Below, piece after piece: positions 6,076-12,780 of a stretch of DNA of 14,553 nt (the first letter of the stretch is position 1; every line of letters starts with the position of its first letter). The notes beneath the pieces were generated by a model that searched no databases, was not told where the DNA came from, and saw only the letters and a list, made by a program, of their open reading frames with translations. This stretch comes from Phycisphaerales bacterium UBA2402 (GTDB lineage: Bacteria > Planctomycetota > Phycisphaerae > Phycisphaerales > UBA1924), in the NCBI GenBank assembly GCA_002343715.1, contig DDSA01000169.1, positions 1-14,553 of the forward strand. Reading direction: 5' to 3'. Both the position numbers and the translations under genes were made by a program.

Positions 6076-6861
6076 TTACTCGCAACCGCCCGCCTCCCAT
6101 CGGACAAAGAAATACTCCACATCCGCGCCGTCCACGCCCCCGTCCTGATTCACATCCGCGACCGAGCCGCCCGCCTCCCACGCCACGAAGAATGCCTCGA
6201 CATCGCCGCCGTCCACACCGCCGTCTTCGTTGAAATCAGCGATGCACGATTCTCCGATGAGGTTCTCCCGCACCCACCGGGTCGCGGCATCCGCCTCTTC
6301 CCGCGGCGAGTTCTGGTTGAAAACGATCCAGAAAGGCTCACTTTCTCCGGGTGTTCCGCGGCTATTCCAGAGCGTCAGTTCCAGCAGGTAGACGCCCGCA
6401 TCCGCCGGGGGCATGAGCGTGTAGTCCAAGTGACGGTGCCACTGCCCGTTGCTCCCCACGCTGAGCGTGAAGCCCGTCACGGGAGTGTCATCGGGCGGTG
6501 AGTAGGCAGCGAGCGTCGCGAACGAGACCTCGAACTCGTTCGGCGACAGACTGAAAAAATCAACACCGTTCCACTCCCTGACCGCCCGCTGAATGGTGAA
6601 GCCGATGCGCGATCCCGGCACAAAGGTCCCCGGCAGAGAGTCAAACCCGGGGTCGGCGGTGAAGTTCGGAGCCGCGACCCCCAGGTCGGTCTGAAAGACC
6701 CGCTCCTCCGGGCCGATGCCGCCATCGGAAGCCGTGATGCCGGTACGGATGCGATCATCGGTCACGGTGAGCAGGATGTCGCCCCGGTGGGGCTGGGCGA
6801 GCGCACCGGCGGCGAGCAAAGCCGGCCACGCGGCCGGCGCGAACGTGCGATTCAGGTTCAT
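6076..6861 (-). CDS. Secreted H-x-H domain protein with duplicated dockerin/EF-hand-like tail
   Basis: A 261-residue paralog of the PEP-CTERM protein downstream. It has a signal peptide at about 1-22 and the shared domain at 26-200, including WHRHLDYTLMPPADAGVYLL (141-160), so the H-x-H-x-D-Y...GVY core is kept. Instead of a PEP-CTERM tail it has two near-identical calcium-loop repeats, at about 207-232 (DFNEDGGVDGGDVEAFFVAW) and 234-258 (DVNQDGGVDGADVEYFFVRW), ending in AGGCE. Tails of this type are common in Phycisphaerae-like planctomycetes and resemble type I dockerins; they are thought to mediate surface or protein attachment. The start is ATG 6861 with GGAGAAG. It follows the pseudopilin by 28 bp, so the two are probably cotranscribed. 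I infer a surface metal-binding function. Confidence 0.82.
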   Translation of the reverse strand: MNLNRTFAPAAWPALLAAGALAQPHRGDILLTVTDDRIRTGITASDGGIGPEERVFQTDLGVAAPNFTADPGFDSLPGTFVPGSRIGFTIQRAVREWNGVDFFSLSPNEFEVSFATLAAYSPPDDTPVTGFTLSVGSNGQWHRHLDYTLMPPADAGVYLLELTLWNSRGTPGESEPFWIVFNQNSPREEADAATRWVRENLIGESCIADFNEDGGVDGGDVEAFFVAWEAGGSVADVNQDGGVDGADVEYFFVRWEAGGCE

Positions 6862-6889
6862 GTGTCTTCTCCGGGCCGTGCGGCCCTGC

Positions 6890-7615
6890 TTATTGAGCGA
6901 TCTCGGGATTGAACGAGTTGCGGTCCCGATCCGCGTAGACCCGCTCGAAGGGGAGCGTCGCCGCGTGCCCGTCGAGGAATCCGTAGTTGGACAGACCCCG
7001 CGGGCTTTTCGACGGCCCGCCGTACTTGTCGATATACACCTGTGTCGCGGCGACCCCGGGGGCCCGCGATGGCCCGCCCCACCCTTCCGCGTGCGTGTGC
7101 TCGGAGACGGCGTAGTCGCCGCGCTCCGTCATGAGAAGAAACTGCACCGTCAGGCTCGGACGATCGATCTTGTCAAGCCGATCAAACGGCTCTCGGATCG
7201 ACAGGCCCGGGTTGTACGTGCGGGAGAGGTAGTTGTTCATCCCGTAGCTCGTCACCCGTCCCCGTCCGTTGACCGTCAGGCCTTCTCCGCCGCGTTCGAT
7301 GGGCCAGTAGGGGCTTCGGTCGCCGGGGCTGTGGATCGCCATCGGCGTGCCGTAAAACTCGGCCAGCGTCGTGGTGAAGGAGACAGCCTCATCGCCCGCG
7401 CCCCCGTGCGCCAGGCCGATGTCGACCAGGTGCCCCTTGTACGTGTCGGCGTAGGCCATCTGCACCGTCTGAAGACTGCGCAGGTTCGAGAGACAGCGCA
7501 CCGCCCGCCCGCTCTGCCGCGCCTTCGAGAGCGAAGGCAGCAGCAGACCGAGCAGCAGCGCGATGGTGGCGATGACCACCAGCAACTCGATCAATGTGAA
7601 AGCACGGCAGCGCAC
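6890..7615 (-). CDS. Prepilin-type (DUF1559-like) pseudopilin
   Basis: A 241-residue protein with a type II/IV prepilin signal: short basic leader VRCRA, then [20 protein letters not shown], with Phe6 as mature residue 1 and Glu10 as the conserved Glu5. The residue before cleavage is Ala rather than Gly, which is often seen in planctomycetes. The rest is a soluble domain ending in the planctomycete pattern [14 protein letters not shown] chose GTG 7615 because GGAGAAGG lies 5 bases upstream and the leader length becomes normal; a TTG at 7684 would give an unlikely 27-residue leader. Such proteins are numerous in planctomycetes and seldom characterised. It sits between the His-rich protein and the dockerin-tailed protein on one strand, so it may help build or display the surface apparatus of this operon. 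Confidence 0.85.
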   Translation of the reverse strand: MRCRAFTLIELLVVIATIALLLGLLLPSLSKARQSGRAVRCLSNLRSLQTVQMAYADTYKGHLVDIGLAHGGAGDEAVSFTTTLAEFYGTPMAIHSPGDRSPYWPIERGGEGLTVNGRGRVTSYGMNNYLSRTYNPGLSIREPFDRLDKIDRPSLTVQFLLMTERGDYAVSEHTHAEGWGGPSRAPGVAATQVYIDKYGGPSKSPRGLSNYGFLDGHAATLPFERVYADRDRNSFNPEIAQ

Positions 7616-7732
7616 GGGACCTTCTCCCAAAGGCGCGGGAACACAAGCGCGTGATGAACTGAACCAGAACCGCGGAGCGGACAAGATGGCGACGTCATGA
7701 ACGCGCAGCGCTTCATGAGGCTGGCGAGTGAT

Positions 7733-8194
7733 TCAGGCCGCGGGCGGGCCTCGAACGGTCCCGGTGCGCCATGCACGCCGCGCGATGCACGGTGAACCCG
7801 GCAGCGGCTCGGCGGGGTAGGAGACGGTGCCCATCCAGACCGGATGAACCGGCGCGGCGAGGACCGCCGTTCTCGTCAGGAGCAACTCCGCGCACGTGGG
7901 GCAGGAGTCCGCGGGATGGTCCTCCCCGGGCGCGCCGGGGTCCGGCGCATGGACGTGCTCATCATCGTCGGCGTGCTCTTCGTCACCGAGCGGATGACCG
8001 TGACAGGCGTGTGTCGCGCGGCTGCGGGCGTGCGATTCATGAACATGCCCGGCTTCAATGGCCACTGCTTCATGGCAGGCGTGCGACACCGAGGCGTGCC
8101 ACGACGGGTACTGGGGCACCACGACCGCGAGCAGAAGGACAACCACCCATCCGAGCGAGGTGGACAGGCGCGCTCCGAGAATGTGAGAACGCAT
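7733..8194 (-). CDS. His-rich exported or membrane protein with CPTC motif
   Basis: A 153-residue protein with no confident family. Residues about 11-29 form one hydrophobic segment (signal peptide or anchor). The following stretch, 33-93, holds many His, Asp and Glu residues (HVHESH, HACHGH, DEEHADDDEHVH). CPTC at 98-101 could complete a metal site or form a disulfide. The general look, a small hydrophobic segment then HxH-rich text and CxxC, recalls DUF2946-like metal-related proteins. The start is ATG 8194 or TTG 8200; neither has a Shine-Dalgarno, and a TATAGT box only about 13 bp upstream implies a leaderless or near-leaderless message. It is the first gene of the minus-strand series. 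I infer metal binding, probably zinc or copper, outside the cytoplasm. Confidence 0.7.
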   Translation of the reverse strand: MRSHILGARLSTSLGWVVVLLLAVVVPQYPSWHASVSHACHEAVAIEAGHVHESHARSRATHACHGHPLGDEEHADDDEHVHAPDPGAPGEDHPADSCPTCAELLLTRTAVLAAPVHPVWMGTVSYPAEPLPGSPCIARRAWRTGTVRGPPAA

Positions 8195-8199
8195 TCTCA
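8184..8199 (-). promoter_or_regulatory. Fur/Zur-like palindromic operator over the first gene's start
   Basis: TGAGAACGCATTCTCA matches its own reverse complement at 7 of 8 pairs. A further half-site GAGAATG (8178-8184) pairs with CATTCTC (8192-8198). The TGAGAA/TTCTCA arms resemble the TGAAAAT/ATTTTCA arms of actinobacterial Zur boxes, but the spacing is 7-2-7 rather than 7-1-7. It overlaps the ATG at 8194 and the expected transcription start, an ideal repressor position. Confidence 0.5.
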
Positions 8200-8206
8200 A
8201 CAGAAG

Positions 8207-8212
8207 ACTATA
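8207..8212 (-). promoter_or_regulatory. Candidate -10 box of the metal operon
   Basis: TATAGT on the minus strand places the transcription start near 8200, directly on the palindrome. No good -35 hexamer is seen at 17 bp. The 70-bp gap to the LuxR gene (8201-8270) holds nothing else recognisable. Confidence 0.45.
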
Positions 8213-8270
8213 CGCCGTTTCCGGCTCTGAGTTCTACCAAAACTCTCCATATCCCGTCAAGCCCGGTGAC

Positions 8271-8963
8271 TCAGCCCGCCCCGACGGGCGCGGCCGGAAC
8301 ATCACCTGAACCGACCAGGCCGCACGAGATGGCGATGCGGGCCAGCTCCACGCGGTTGGAGACTCCCAGCTTCTCCCCGAGGGAGACGCGGTGCCACTCC
8401 ACAGTCTTGACGCTGCGGCCGAGTTTCTCGGCGATAGCGGGGGTCGATAGACCACGGCCGATGTGGCGGAGGATGTCCAACTCCCGCGTGGTGAGCGTCT
8501 CCAGTTGCCCCATGTCGTCCGTATGAGCACGACGTGTGGGCGAGCCGGGTCGCCGTGACTCATCCTCACTTATTGGCCTGGCCACAATCAGCACCATGCC
8601 GCCCGGTGCGCGGGCGGCGAGCGGACGTACGGTCATGCGGACCATCCGCCCACGCACCATGCCGTCGATCGAAGAGGCCCGTCCGCTGGCGGCGACTTCC
8701 TCGATCATCGCGGCCCGCTCGGAGGCAACGCTGTCACCGAGAAGTTCCGTGATGGGTCGGCCCGCGTAGTCACCCGGCCCGCCCGCGAGCAACTCAACTG
8801 CCAAGCGGCTCGCGGACTGGATGATCCCCCCGCCGGAGACCACAAGGCACGCAGCGCCGCAATCTTCACAGAGCGCGGCCCAGAGCACGGGTCCGTTCTC
8901 GGCGGGCTGAAAACCTCTTTCGACGGTAGTCCTGTTCTGGTCAGTTCGTGTAACAGCGCTCAT
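8271..8963 (-). CDS. PAS-LuxR transcriptional regulator
   Basis: A 230-residue regulator. Residues about 25-125 look like a PAS sensor domain: VVSGGGIIQSASRLAVELL resembles a PAS start, and GRPITELLGD and MVRMTVRPLA are typical later segments. A linker at 126-152 leads to a LuxR/GerE helix-turn-helix at about 154-213, with LTTRELDILRHIGRGLS, AIAEKLGRSVKTVEWHR and KLGVSNRVELARIAI all matching the family. There is no receiver domain, so a ligand or redox signal, not phosphorylation, is expected. The start is ATG 8963 with GGAG 9 bases upstream. It is divergent from the LOG gene and reads towards the metal operon with a 70-bp gap. It could regulate either; that is unproven. Two cysteines (CEDCGAAC) lie early in the PAS region. 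Confidence 0.85.
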   Translation of the reverse strand: MSAVTRTDQNRTTVERGFQPAENGPVLWAALCEDCGAACLVVSGGGIIQSASRLAVELLAGGPGDYAGRPITELLGDSVASERAAMIEEVAASGRASSIDGMVRGRMVRMTVRPLAARAPGGMVLIVARPISEDESRRPGSPTRRAHTDDMGQLETLTTRELDILRHIGRGLSTPAIAEKLGRSVKTVEWHRVSLGEKLGVSNRVELARIAISCGLVGSGDVPAAPVGAG

Positions 8964-8976
8964 GGTTGGTGGCTCC

Positions 8977-9035
8977 GAATCCGGCCTGGCGTGCTCGGGT
9001 TACGCTTGCTTCGTTCCCGGGGTTCACCCGGATTC
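8977..9035. promoter_or_regulatory. Inverted repeat in the LuxR/LOG divergent region
   Basis: GAATCCGG (8977-8984) and CCGGATTC (9028-9035) are perfect 8-bp arms, 43 bp apart, in the 108-bp gap between the divergent genes. They could be paired regulator sites, perhaps for the PAS-LuxR protein. The spacing is long and the evidence is only symmetry. Confidence 0.3.
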
Positions 9036-9071
9036 TGAAAGATGCCGCACTGGCGCGGATGGAGTTCACGA

Positions 9072-9866
9072 GTGACGGGCTTACCGAACGCGACCCAATC
9101 CCATCATGAAGATTTGACCAGCAGCCGCCCGCCCGCCTGGTTCCCGGGGTGGGGCGATACCGATGTCCGCGACTTTCTCGACGGTCCCCGCGCACGGCTC
9201 TCGGAACTTCGGCGCGCGTGCCGTATCTTCATCGAGTTCATCCGCGGGTTTCGTGCCCTGCACTTTGTCGGACCGTGCGTCACGGTCTTCGGCTCCGCGC
9301 GCCTGCCCGAGACCGATCCCTCGTACCAGCAGGCCCGCGAACTGGCCGCGCGCATCTCCAGGCTCGGCGTCACCATCATGACCGGCGGGGGGCCGGGCAT
9401 CATGGAGGCCGCCAACCGGGGCGCCAAGGACGCGGGAGGACGGTCCATCGGCTGCAACATCAAACTCCCGATGGAGCAGAAACCCAACCCCTACGTCGAT
9501 ACGTTCATCGAGTTCCGGTACTTTTTCGTCCGCAAGGTCATGCTCGTCAAGTACAGCGCCGCCTTTGTCGTCATGCCCGGCGGCTTCGGCACCATGGACG
9601 AACTCTTCGAGGCGCTCACCCTTGTGCAGACGGGCAAGATCGCTTCCTTCCCGGTTGTTCTTGTCGGCACGGAGTTCTGGTCGCCGATGATGCACTTCAT
9701 CCGCGAGACGCTCGCCCGGCGCGGGCTGATCGACCGCGCCGACCTCAACCTCCTCACCGTCACCGATGACCCCTCGGAGGCCGTCGCCGCCGTCATGAGG
9801 GGTGTGGCCGTTCACCGCGCGGCCTCGCCCATCAAACGCTCGCGCCTGCTCGGCGAACGCACGTAA
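9072..9866 (+). CDS. LOG-family (TIGR00730-like) nucleotide 5'-monophosphate hydrolase
   Basis: A Rossmann-like protein of the family once annotated 'lysine decarboxylase', whose members split nucleoside or cytokinin riboside 5'-monophosphates into base and ribose phosphate. Visible marks are VTVFGSARLPETDPSY near residues 75-95, MTGGGPGIMEAANRGA, and the catalytic motif PGGFGTMDE near 168-176, preceded by FFVRKVMLVKYS with the conserved Arg-Lys. The protein is about 264 residues, a longer planctomycete-type form with an extra N-terminal 50 residues. I chose GTG 9072 because GGAG lies 7 bases upstream; an ATG at 9042 would add 10 residues. It converges with the anti-sigma gene 9 bp away. The physiological substrate cannot be read from sequence. 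Confidence 0.9.
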   Translation: MTGLPNATQSHHEDLTSSRPPAWFPGWGDTDVRDFLDGPRARLSELRRACRIFIEFIRGFRALHFVGPCVTVFGSARLPETDPSYQQARELAARISRLGVTIMTGGGPGIMEAANRGAKDAGGRSIGCNIKLPMEQKPNPYVDTFIEFRYFFVRKVMLVKYSAAFVVMPGGFGTMDELFEALTLVQTGKIASFPVVLVGTEFWSPMMHFIRETLARRGLIDRADLNLLTVTDDPSEAVAAVMRGVAVHRAASPIKRSRLLGERT

Positions 9867-9875
9867 CTCCCGCGA

Positions 9876-10628
9876 TCACTCGGCAACGGCGGCTTCGATG
9901 AGCACGGGCCGCGAGAGCGGAGTCACTTCGTAGAGCACGAGTTTCCCTCGGCGCGCCTCGAAGACGCGCAGGCCGCTCTCCTCGGGCACCTCCACCTTGC
10001 GGGCGTTGCTCGTCTTGTCGATGAAGAGAAGCACCGGCTCTTTCGTCCCGCCCTCTTTCTCGGCGGCGTGGGCCATGAGCACCAGCGTGTCGGCGCTCAC
10101 CGGTGAGCCCTGGTACGTGTCCCCGTAGGCCCACCCGTCGAGCGTGATCCCCGCCGCGCCGATGGGGATGAGCAGCCCGTGCCCAAGCCTGGCCCGCACG
10201 GTGTCGATGAACTCCTGGTCCGTCGTGCAGGTGAATGGCGGGTTCCAACCCGTGACCAGAAGCCGCTTGTACATTGTCTGCGGCGCGATGAACGTGAACT
10301 CTTTCACGGGCCGGTTCACGTAGACCGCGATCGCCAGCAGCGCCGCCACCGCGCTCCCCCACGCCGCCCATCGCCACGAGAACCTTCGGTGGGTAGGGAC
10401 CTTCGAGTGGGTGAAGGGTATCGGCTCGGGCGCGGGGACCTCCGCCGCGGCCTCCGCGGGGCCGTACTCGAAGAGCCTCGCCAACGACCCGTCGATGGCG
10501 CGCTGCAGCCGGACCGCTTCAGCGAGTTCGGCGTTCGCCGCCAAGTCGGCATCAAACGCGGCGGCCTCTTCGGCGCTCAACTGGCCGTCGAGGTAGCGGT
10601 CCAGGCGGGCCTGCACGTCGGGCGTCAT
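9876..10628 (-). CDS. Transmembrane anti-sigma factor
   Basis: A 250-residue protein. Residues 1-52 form the short helical N-terminus typical of anti-sigma factors (LDRYLDGQLSAEEAAAFDAD, then a second helix). It lacks the HxxxCxxC zinc motif of the ZAS class. A proline-rich linker leads to one TM helix at about 86-104 and a 145-residue C-terminal domain that would face the periplasm and could sense an envelope signal. It begins at ATG 10628, overlapping the sigma factor stop by ATGA, a standard arrangement of a sigma factor and its inhibitor. The role comes from this context and the N-terminal pattern. The extracytoplasmic domain is not recognised. Confidence 0.82.
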   Translation of the reverse strand: MTPDVQARLDRYLDGQLSAEEAAAFDADLAANAELAEAVRLQRAIDGSLARLFEYGPAEAAAEVPAPEPIPFTHSKVPTHRRFSWRWAAWGSAVAALLAIAVYVNRPVKEFTFIAPQTMYKRLLVTGWNPPFTCTTDQEFIDTVRARLGHGLLIPIGAAGITLDGWAYGDTYQGSPVSADTLVLMAHAAEKEGGTKEPVLLFIDKTSNARKVEVPEESGLRVFEARRGKLVLYEVTPLSRPVLIEAAVAE

Positions 10629-11176
10629 GCGGTCCCCCTTTCCCCGGCGTGGACCGTGGCGAGCCGATCGCGCAGCACCGCCTTGGCTCGGTGGACATGG
10701 CTCATGACGGTGCCCTCGGGCAGGCTCAGTGCCGTCGAGATCGCCGCGTAACTCATCCCTTGTACCGTTCGCAGCAGCAGGCAGGCCCGGGCCTTGTCGT
10801 CCAGTCCCTTGAGCGCCTCGGCCACCCGCGCATCGAAGGCCGCATCCCCCACCGGCGCGGGCCGCAGGCCGGGGCCGCGTTCAGGTGGAGGCGTGTCGTC
10901 GGCGGCGGAGCCGCGGGCCTTGGTCCGCGCCAGCTTCCGGCCCTCGTTGAGCGCGGTGTACCGGACGATCTGGCCCATCCACGCCGTGAAACTCGTGGAA
11001 GGGTCGAAGTCGTCGAGTTTGGTCATCGCGATCATCGCGGCCTCTTGCACGGCGTCGAACGCGTGCGTTCGGTCCCCGAGCACCGACGCGGCGATCAACC
11101 ACAACGTCCGATGATGCTCACGAAACAACGCGGCGAACCGCTCCGGTGACAGCCGACCACCCGAACCGGCGGACAC
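10625..11176 (-). CDS. ECF RNA polymerase sigma factor
   Basis: A sigma-70 family ECF protein of about 183 residues from GTG 11176. Region 2 is at about 15-82 (FAALFREHHRTLWLIAASVL, AFDAVQEAAMIAMTKLDDF, TSFTAWMGQIVRYTALNEGR). Region 4 is at about 125-175 (GLDDKARACLLLRTVQGMSY, then AAISTALSLPEGTVMSHVHR), with the recognition helix and the DRL end. A GGGG close to GTG 11176 is weak ribosome-binding support; GTG 11218 would give 197 residues and cannot be excluded. The longer open frame up to 11413 lacks family sequence. It overlaps the anti-sigma gene by 4 bp. Target promoters are unknown; planctomycetes have many such pairs. Confidence 0.88.
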   Translation of the reverse strand: MSAGSGGRLSPERFAALFREHHRTLWLIAASVLGDRTHAFDAVQEAAMIAMTKLDDFDPSTSFTAWMGQIVRYTALNEGRKLARTKARGSAADDTPPPERGPGLRPAPVGDAAFDARVAEALKGLDDKARACLLLRTVQGMSYAAISTALSLPEGTVMSHVHRAKAVLRDRLATVHAGERGTA

Positions 11177-11252
11177 GTCCCCGCCGCGCTCGGTGCGTTC
11201 TCCCTCGTTGTGGACCACACCGCGAATGTGTCTGTTCCCTCCGGGCCTTGCA

Positions 11253-11272
11253 GCGGATTCGCCCGAACCCGC
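11253..11272. promoter_or_regulatory. Imperfect palindrome upstream of the sigma factor gene
   Basis: GCGGATTCGCCCGAACCCGC pairs with itself at 8 of 10 positions. It lies 23 bp past the stop of the preceding minus-strand gene and about 80 bp before the sigma start. It could be a terminator without a T-run or an operator; neither is proven. Confidence 0.3.
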
Positions 11273-11295
11273 CGGTGGCCGTCCGAAAAAACACG

Positions 11296-12252
11296 CTAGA
11301 CCTGACTCGCACGGATGCGGATGCCGTCGATCACCCCACGCACCTCGGCGGCCATCCTGGAGTTGGGGAACTCGGCGATGATGCGCTCGCCCAAACGCGA
11401 AGCGCTCCGCCAATCCCGGTCCTGCACCGCGAGTTTGAACTGCGCGCCCAGATTCTCCCGGGCCTTGCCGATCACGCCGCGTGCCAACTCGCGCAGCGGC
11501 TCAGCCTCGCTTGGCGTCAGATAGCCGTCGAGTTCCTTGAGCAGAGCCATCGCCTCCTCGGGCCTGTCGTCCTTGGCGGCCACGAGGAACCGCCGCTCCA
11601 GGTCTTCCTTGCACGAACGCTGCGCCTGCTCGACGCGGCCCCGCAGGCCAAAGACCCGCGGCGAGTCGGGGTAGAGCCGCAGGAGCCGGGCCGCATCGGC
11701 GTACGCCGCGTCCCACCGCCGCTGGATGATCAGCCCGTCGAGGTACGCGATGGCGTCGCTCACCTCGCGGTCCATCGTCTCGGCCCGGGCCGCCTCGATC
11801 TTGTTGCGGAATCCCTCCGCGTCCGACCTGTAGCCGAAGCGCTCGGCCAGTTCCTTCACCAGGATCATCGCCGCGTCCCAGTTCTTGTTCGCGATATCCT
11901 CTTCGATGGCCTGCGTCAGAAGTTCGCGGTCGTTGCGCCGGCTGAGCACCCGCCGCGCATCGTCCGACAAGGACGCCAGGTCCGTGAAGGACCGGACCAT
12001 CCGCGTCAACTCCTCCACCCGCTCGATCAGCACCCGCGTCCGCCCTCCAAGCAGCAGCGAAAACGCCACCGGCGCCAGCGTCAGGACCAGCAGCACCCCC
12101 GCCGCGCCGAGGTGGAAATGCTCGGGCCGCAGCGCCAGGTACACGCTCAGCCCCAGTGCCGCGGCGTACAGCACCACGAGCATCACGACCGGGCCACCGC
12201 CGCCGCGTTTCGACCGGCGCTGCGAATCAGATGAAGAATGGGGTGCGTTCAT
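11296..12252 (-). CDS. Two-TM membrane protein with helical repeat (TPR-like) domain
   Basis: A 318-residue protein. A basic, serine-rich N-terminus is followed by two TM helices at about 21-41 and 48-69, then about 250 residues of mostly alpha helix. Repeated two-helix units such as NKNWDAAMILVKELAERFGY, RRWDAAYADAARLLRLYPDS and DRDWRSASRLGERIIAEFPN look like tetratricopeptide repeats. The topology places the repeats in the cytoplasm. Function unknown; TPR domains hold protein partners, and the neighbours (ECF sigma and anti-sigma) suggest an envelope or signalling link. The start is ATG 12252, with no clear Shine-Dalgarno; TATCGA just upstream hints at a leaderless message. Confidence 0.75.
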   Translation of the reverse strand: MNAPHSSSDSQRRSKRGGGGPVVMLVVLYAAALGLSVYLALRPEHFHLGAAGVLLVLTLAPVAFSLLLGGRTRVLIERVEELTRMVRSFTDLASLSDDARRVLSRRNDRELLTQAIEEDIANKNWDAAMILVKELAERFGYRSDAEGFRNKIEAARAETMDREVSDAIAYLDGLIIQRRWDAAYADAARLLRLYPDSPRVFGLRGRVEQAQRSCKEDLERRFLVAAKDDRPEEAMALLKELDGYLTPSEAEPLRELARGVIGKARENLGAQFKLAVQDRDWRSASRLGERIIAEFPNSRMAAEVRGVIDGIRIRASQV

Positions 12253-12384
12253 GTGTCGATAAGACTCGTGAGTAATGTACTGGCATCAGGGGACCGGCAT
12301 CGGGGAGGAGACTTCAACGTTTGAGCATCGGCCTGCGGGGATGCGCCGCGGTGAGAGGAGCGGCATCGATCAATCGGCGCACGT

Positions 12385-12753
12385 TCAACTCCCCGGCGTC
12401 ACTTCGCCGCAGTTGCGCACGCCCGGCACAAGGCACAGGAACCGCAGACCTTTCGCCTCGTCGGCGCGGAACTGGTGTTCCTCGTTCGCGGGCACGAGGA
12501 TGACATCGCCGGGTCGGATCGGATTTTCCCGCCCTTCGAGCAGCACCGTGCCCCCGCCGTCCAGGATCACCACCTCGTGCTCATAGTCGTGGCTGTGGCG
12601 GGGCGTGTGACCTCCCGGCTCCACGCGGAACTGACGCAGGGAGAAGTTCGGCGCGCCGTGCTCGCGCCCGCACATCATGGCCATCGTCGCCCCCTTCACG
12701 CCGGCCATCTCCACGGGTTTCATCGGCACGTCGTCTATGTTGCGGATGTGCAT
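12385..12753 (-). CDS. Cupin-domain metalloprotein
   Basis: A 122-residue single-domain cupin. Motif 1 is GGHTPRHSHDYEHEVVILDG (48-66) with metal ligands His53, His55 and Glu60. Motif 2 is PGDVILVPANEEHQF (81-95) with His93. Substrate is not predictable; small cupins of this kind include isomerases, dioxygenases and sensors. Two cysteines near the C-terminus (Cys107, Cys115) are extra. The start is ATG 12753, where the family N-terminus MHIRNIDD begins; the open frame continues upstream but is the antisense of the MBL gene and is not family sequence. It diverges from the MBL-fold gene with only 27 bp between start codons. No Shine-Dalgarno is possible in so short a gap, so the message is probably leaderless. 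Confidence 0.88.
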   Translation of the reverse strand: MHIRNIDDVPMKPVEMAGVKGATMAMMCGREHGAPNFSLRQFRVEPGGHTPRHSHDYEHEVVILDGGGTVLLEGRENPIRPGDVILVPANEEHQFRADEAKGLRFLCLVPGVRNCGEVTPGS

Positions 12754-12779
12754 GGGCCAAGCATATCTACGATTGGCCC
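12754..12779. promoter_or_regulatory. Palindromic bidirectional promoter between cupin and MBL genes
   Basis: GGGCCAA (12754-12760) and TTGGCCC (12773-12779) are perfect arms around gcatatctacga. The centre holds TATCTA (12764-12769), which reads TAGATA on the other strand, so a -10-like hexamer exists both ways. Both transcripts would begin only a few bases before their ATG. Confidence 0.5.
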
Positions 12780-12780
12780 C

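Noticed and set aside
7616..7684. TTG 7684 as the pseudopilin start
   Set aside because: It would create a long leader before the prepilin site; GTG 7615 has a strong Shine-Dalgarno and a normal leader.
9081..9815. A 244-codon minus-strand frame
   Set aside because: It is antisense to the LOG-family gene, which has the PGGxGTxxE motif; the frame shows no domain.
11177..11413. N-terminal extension of the ECF sigma factor
   Set aside because: It overlaps the end of the upstream gene and has no sigma-like sequence; family length fits a start at 11176 or 11218.
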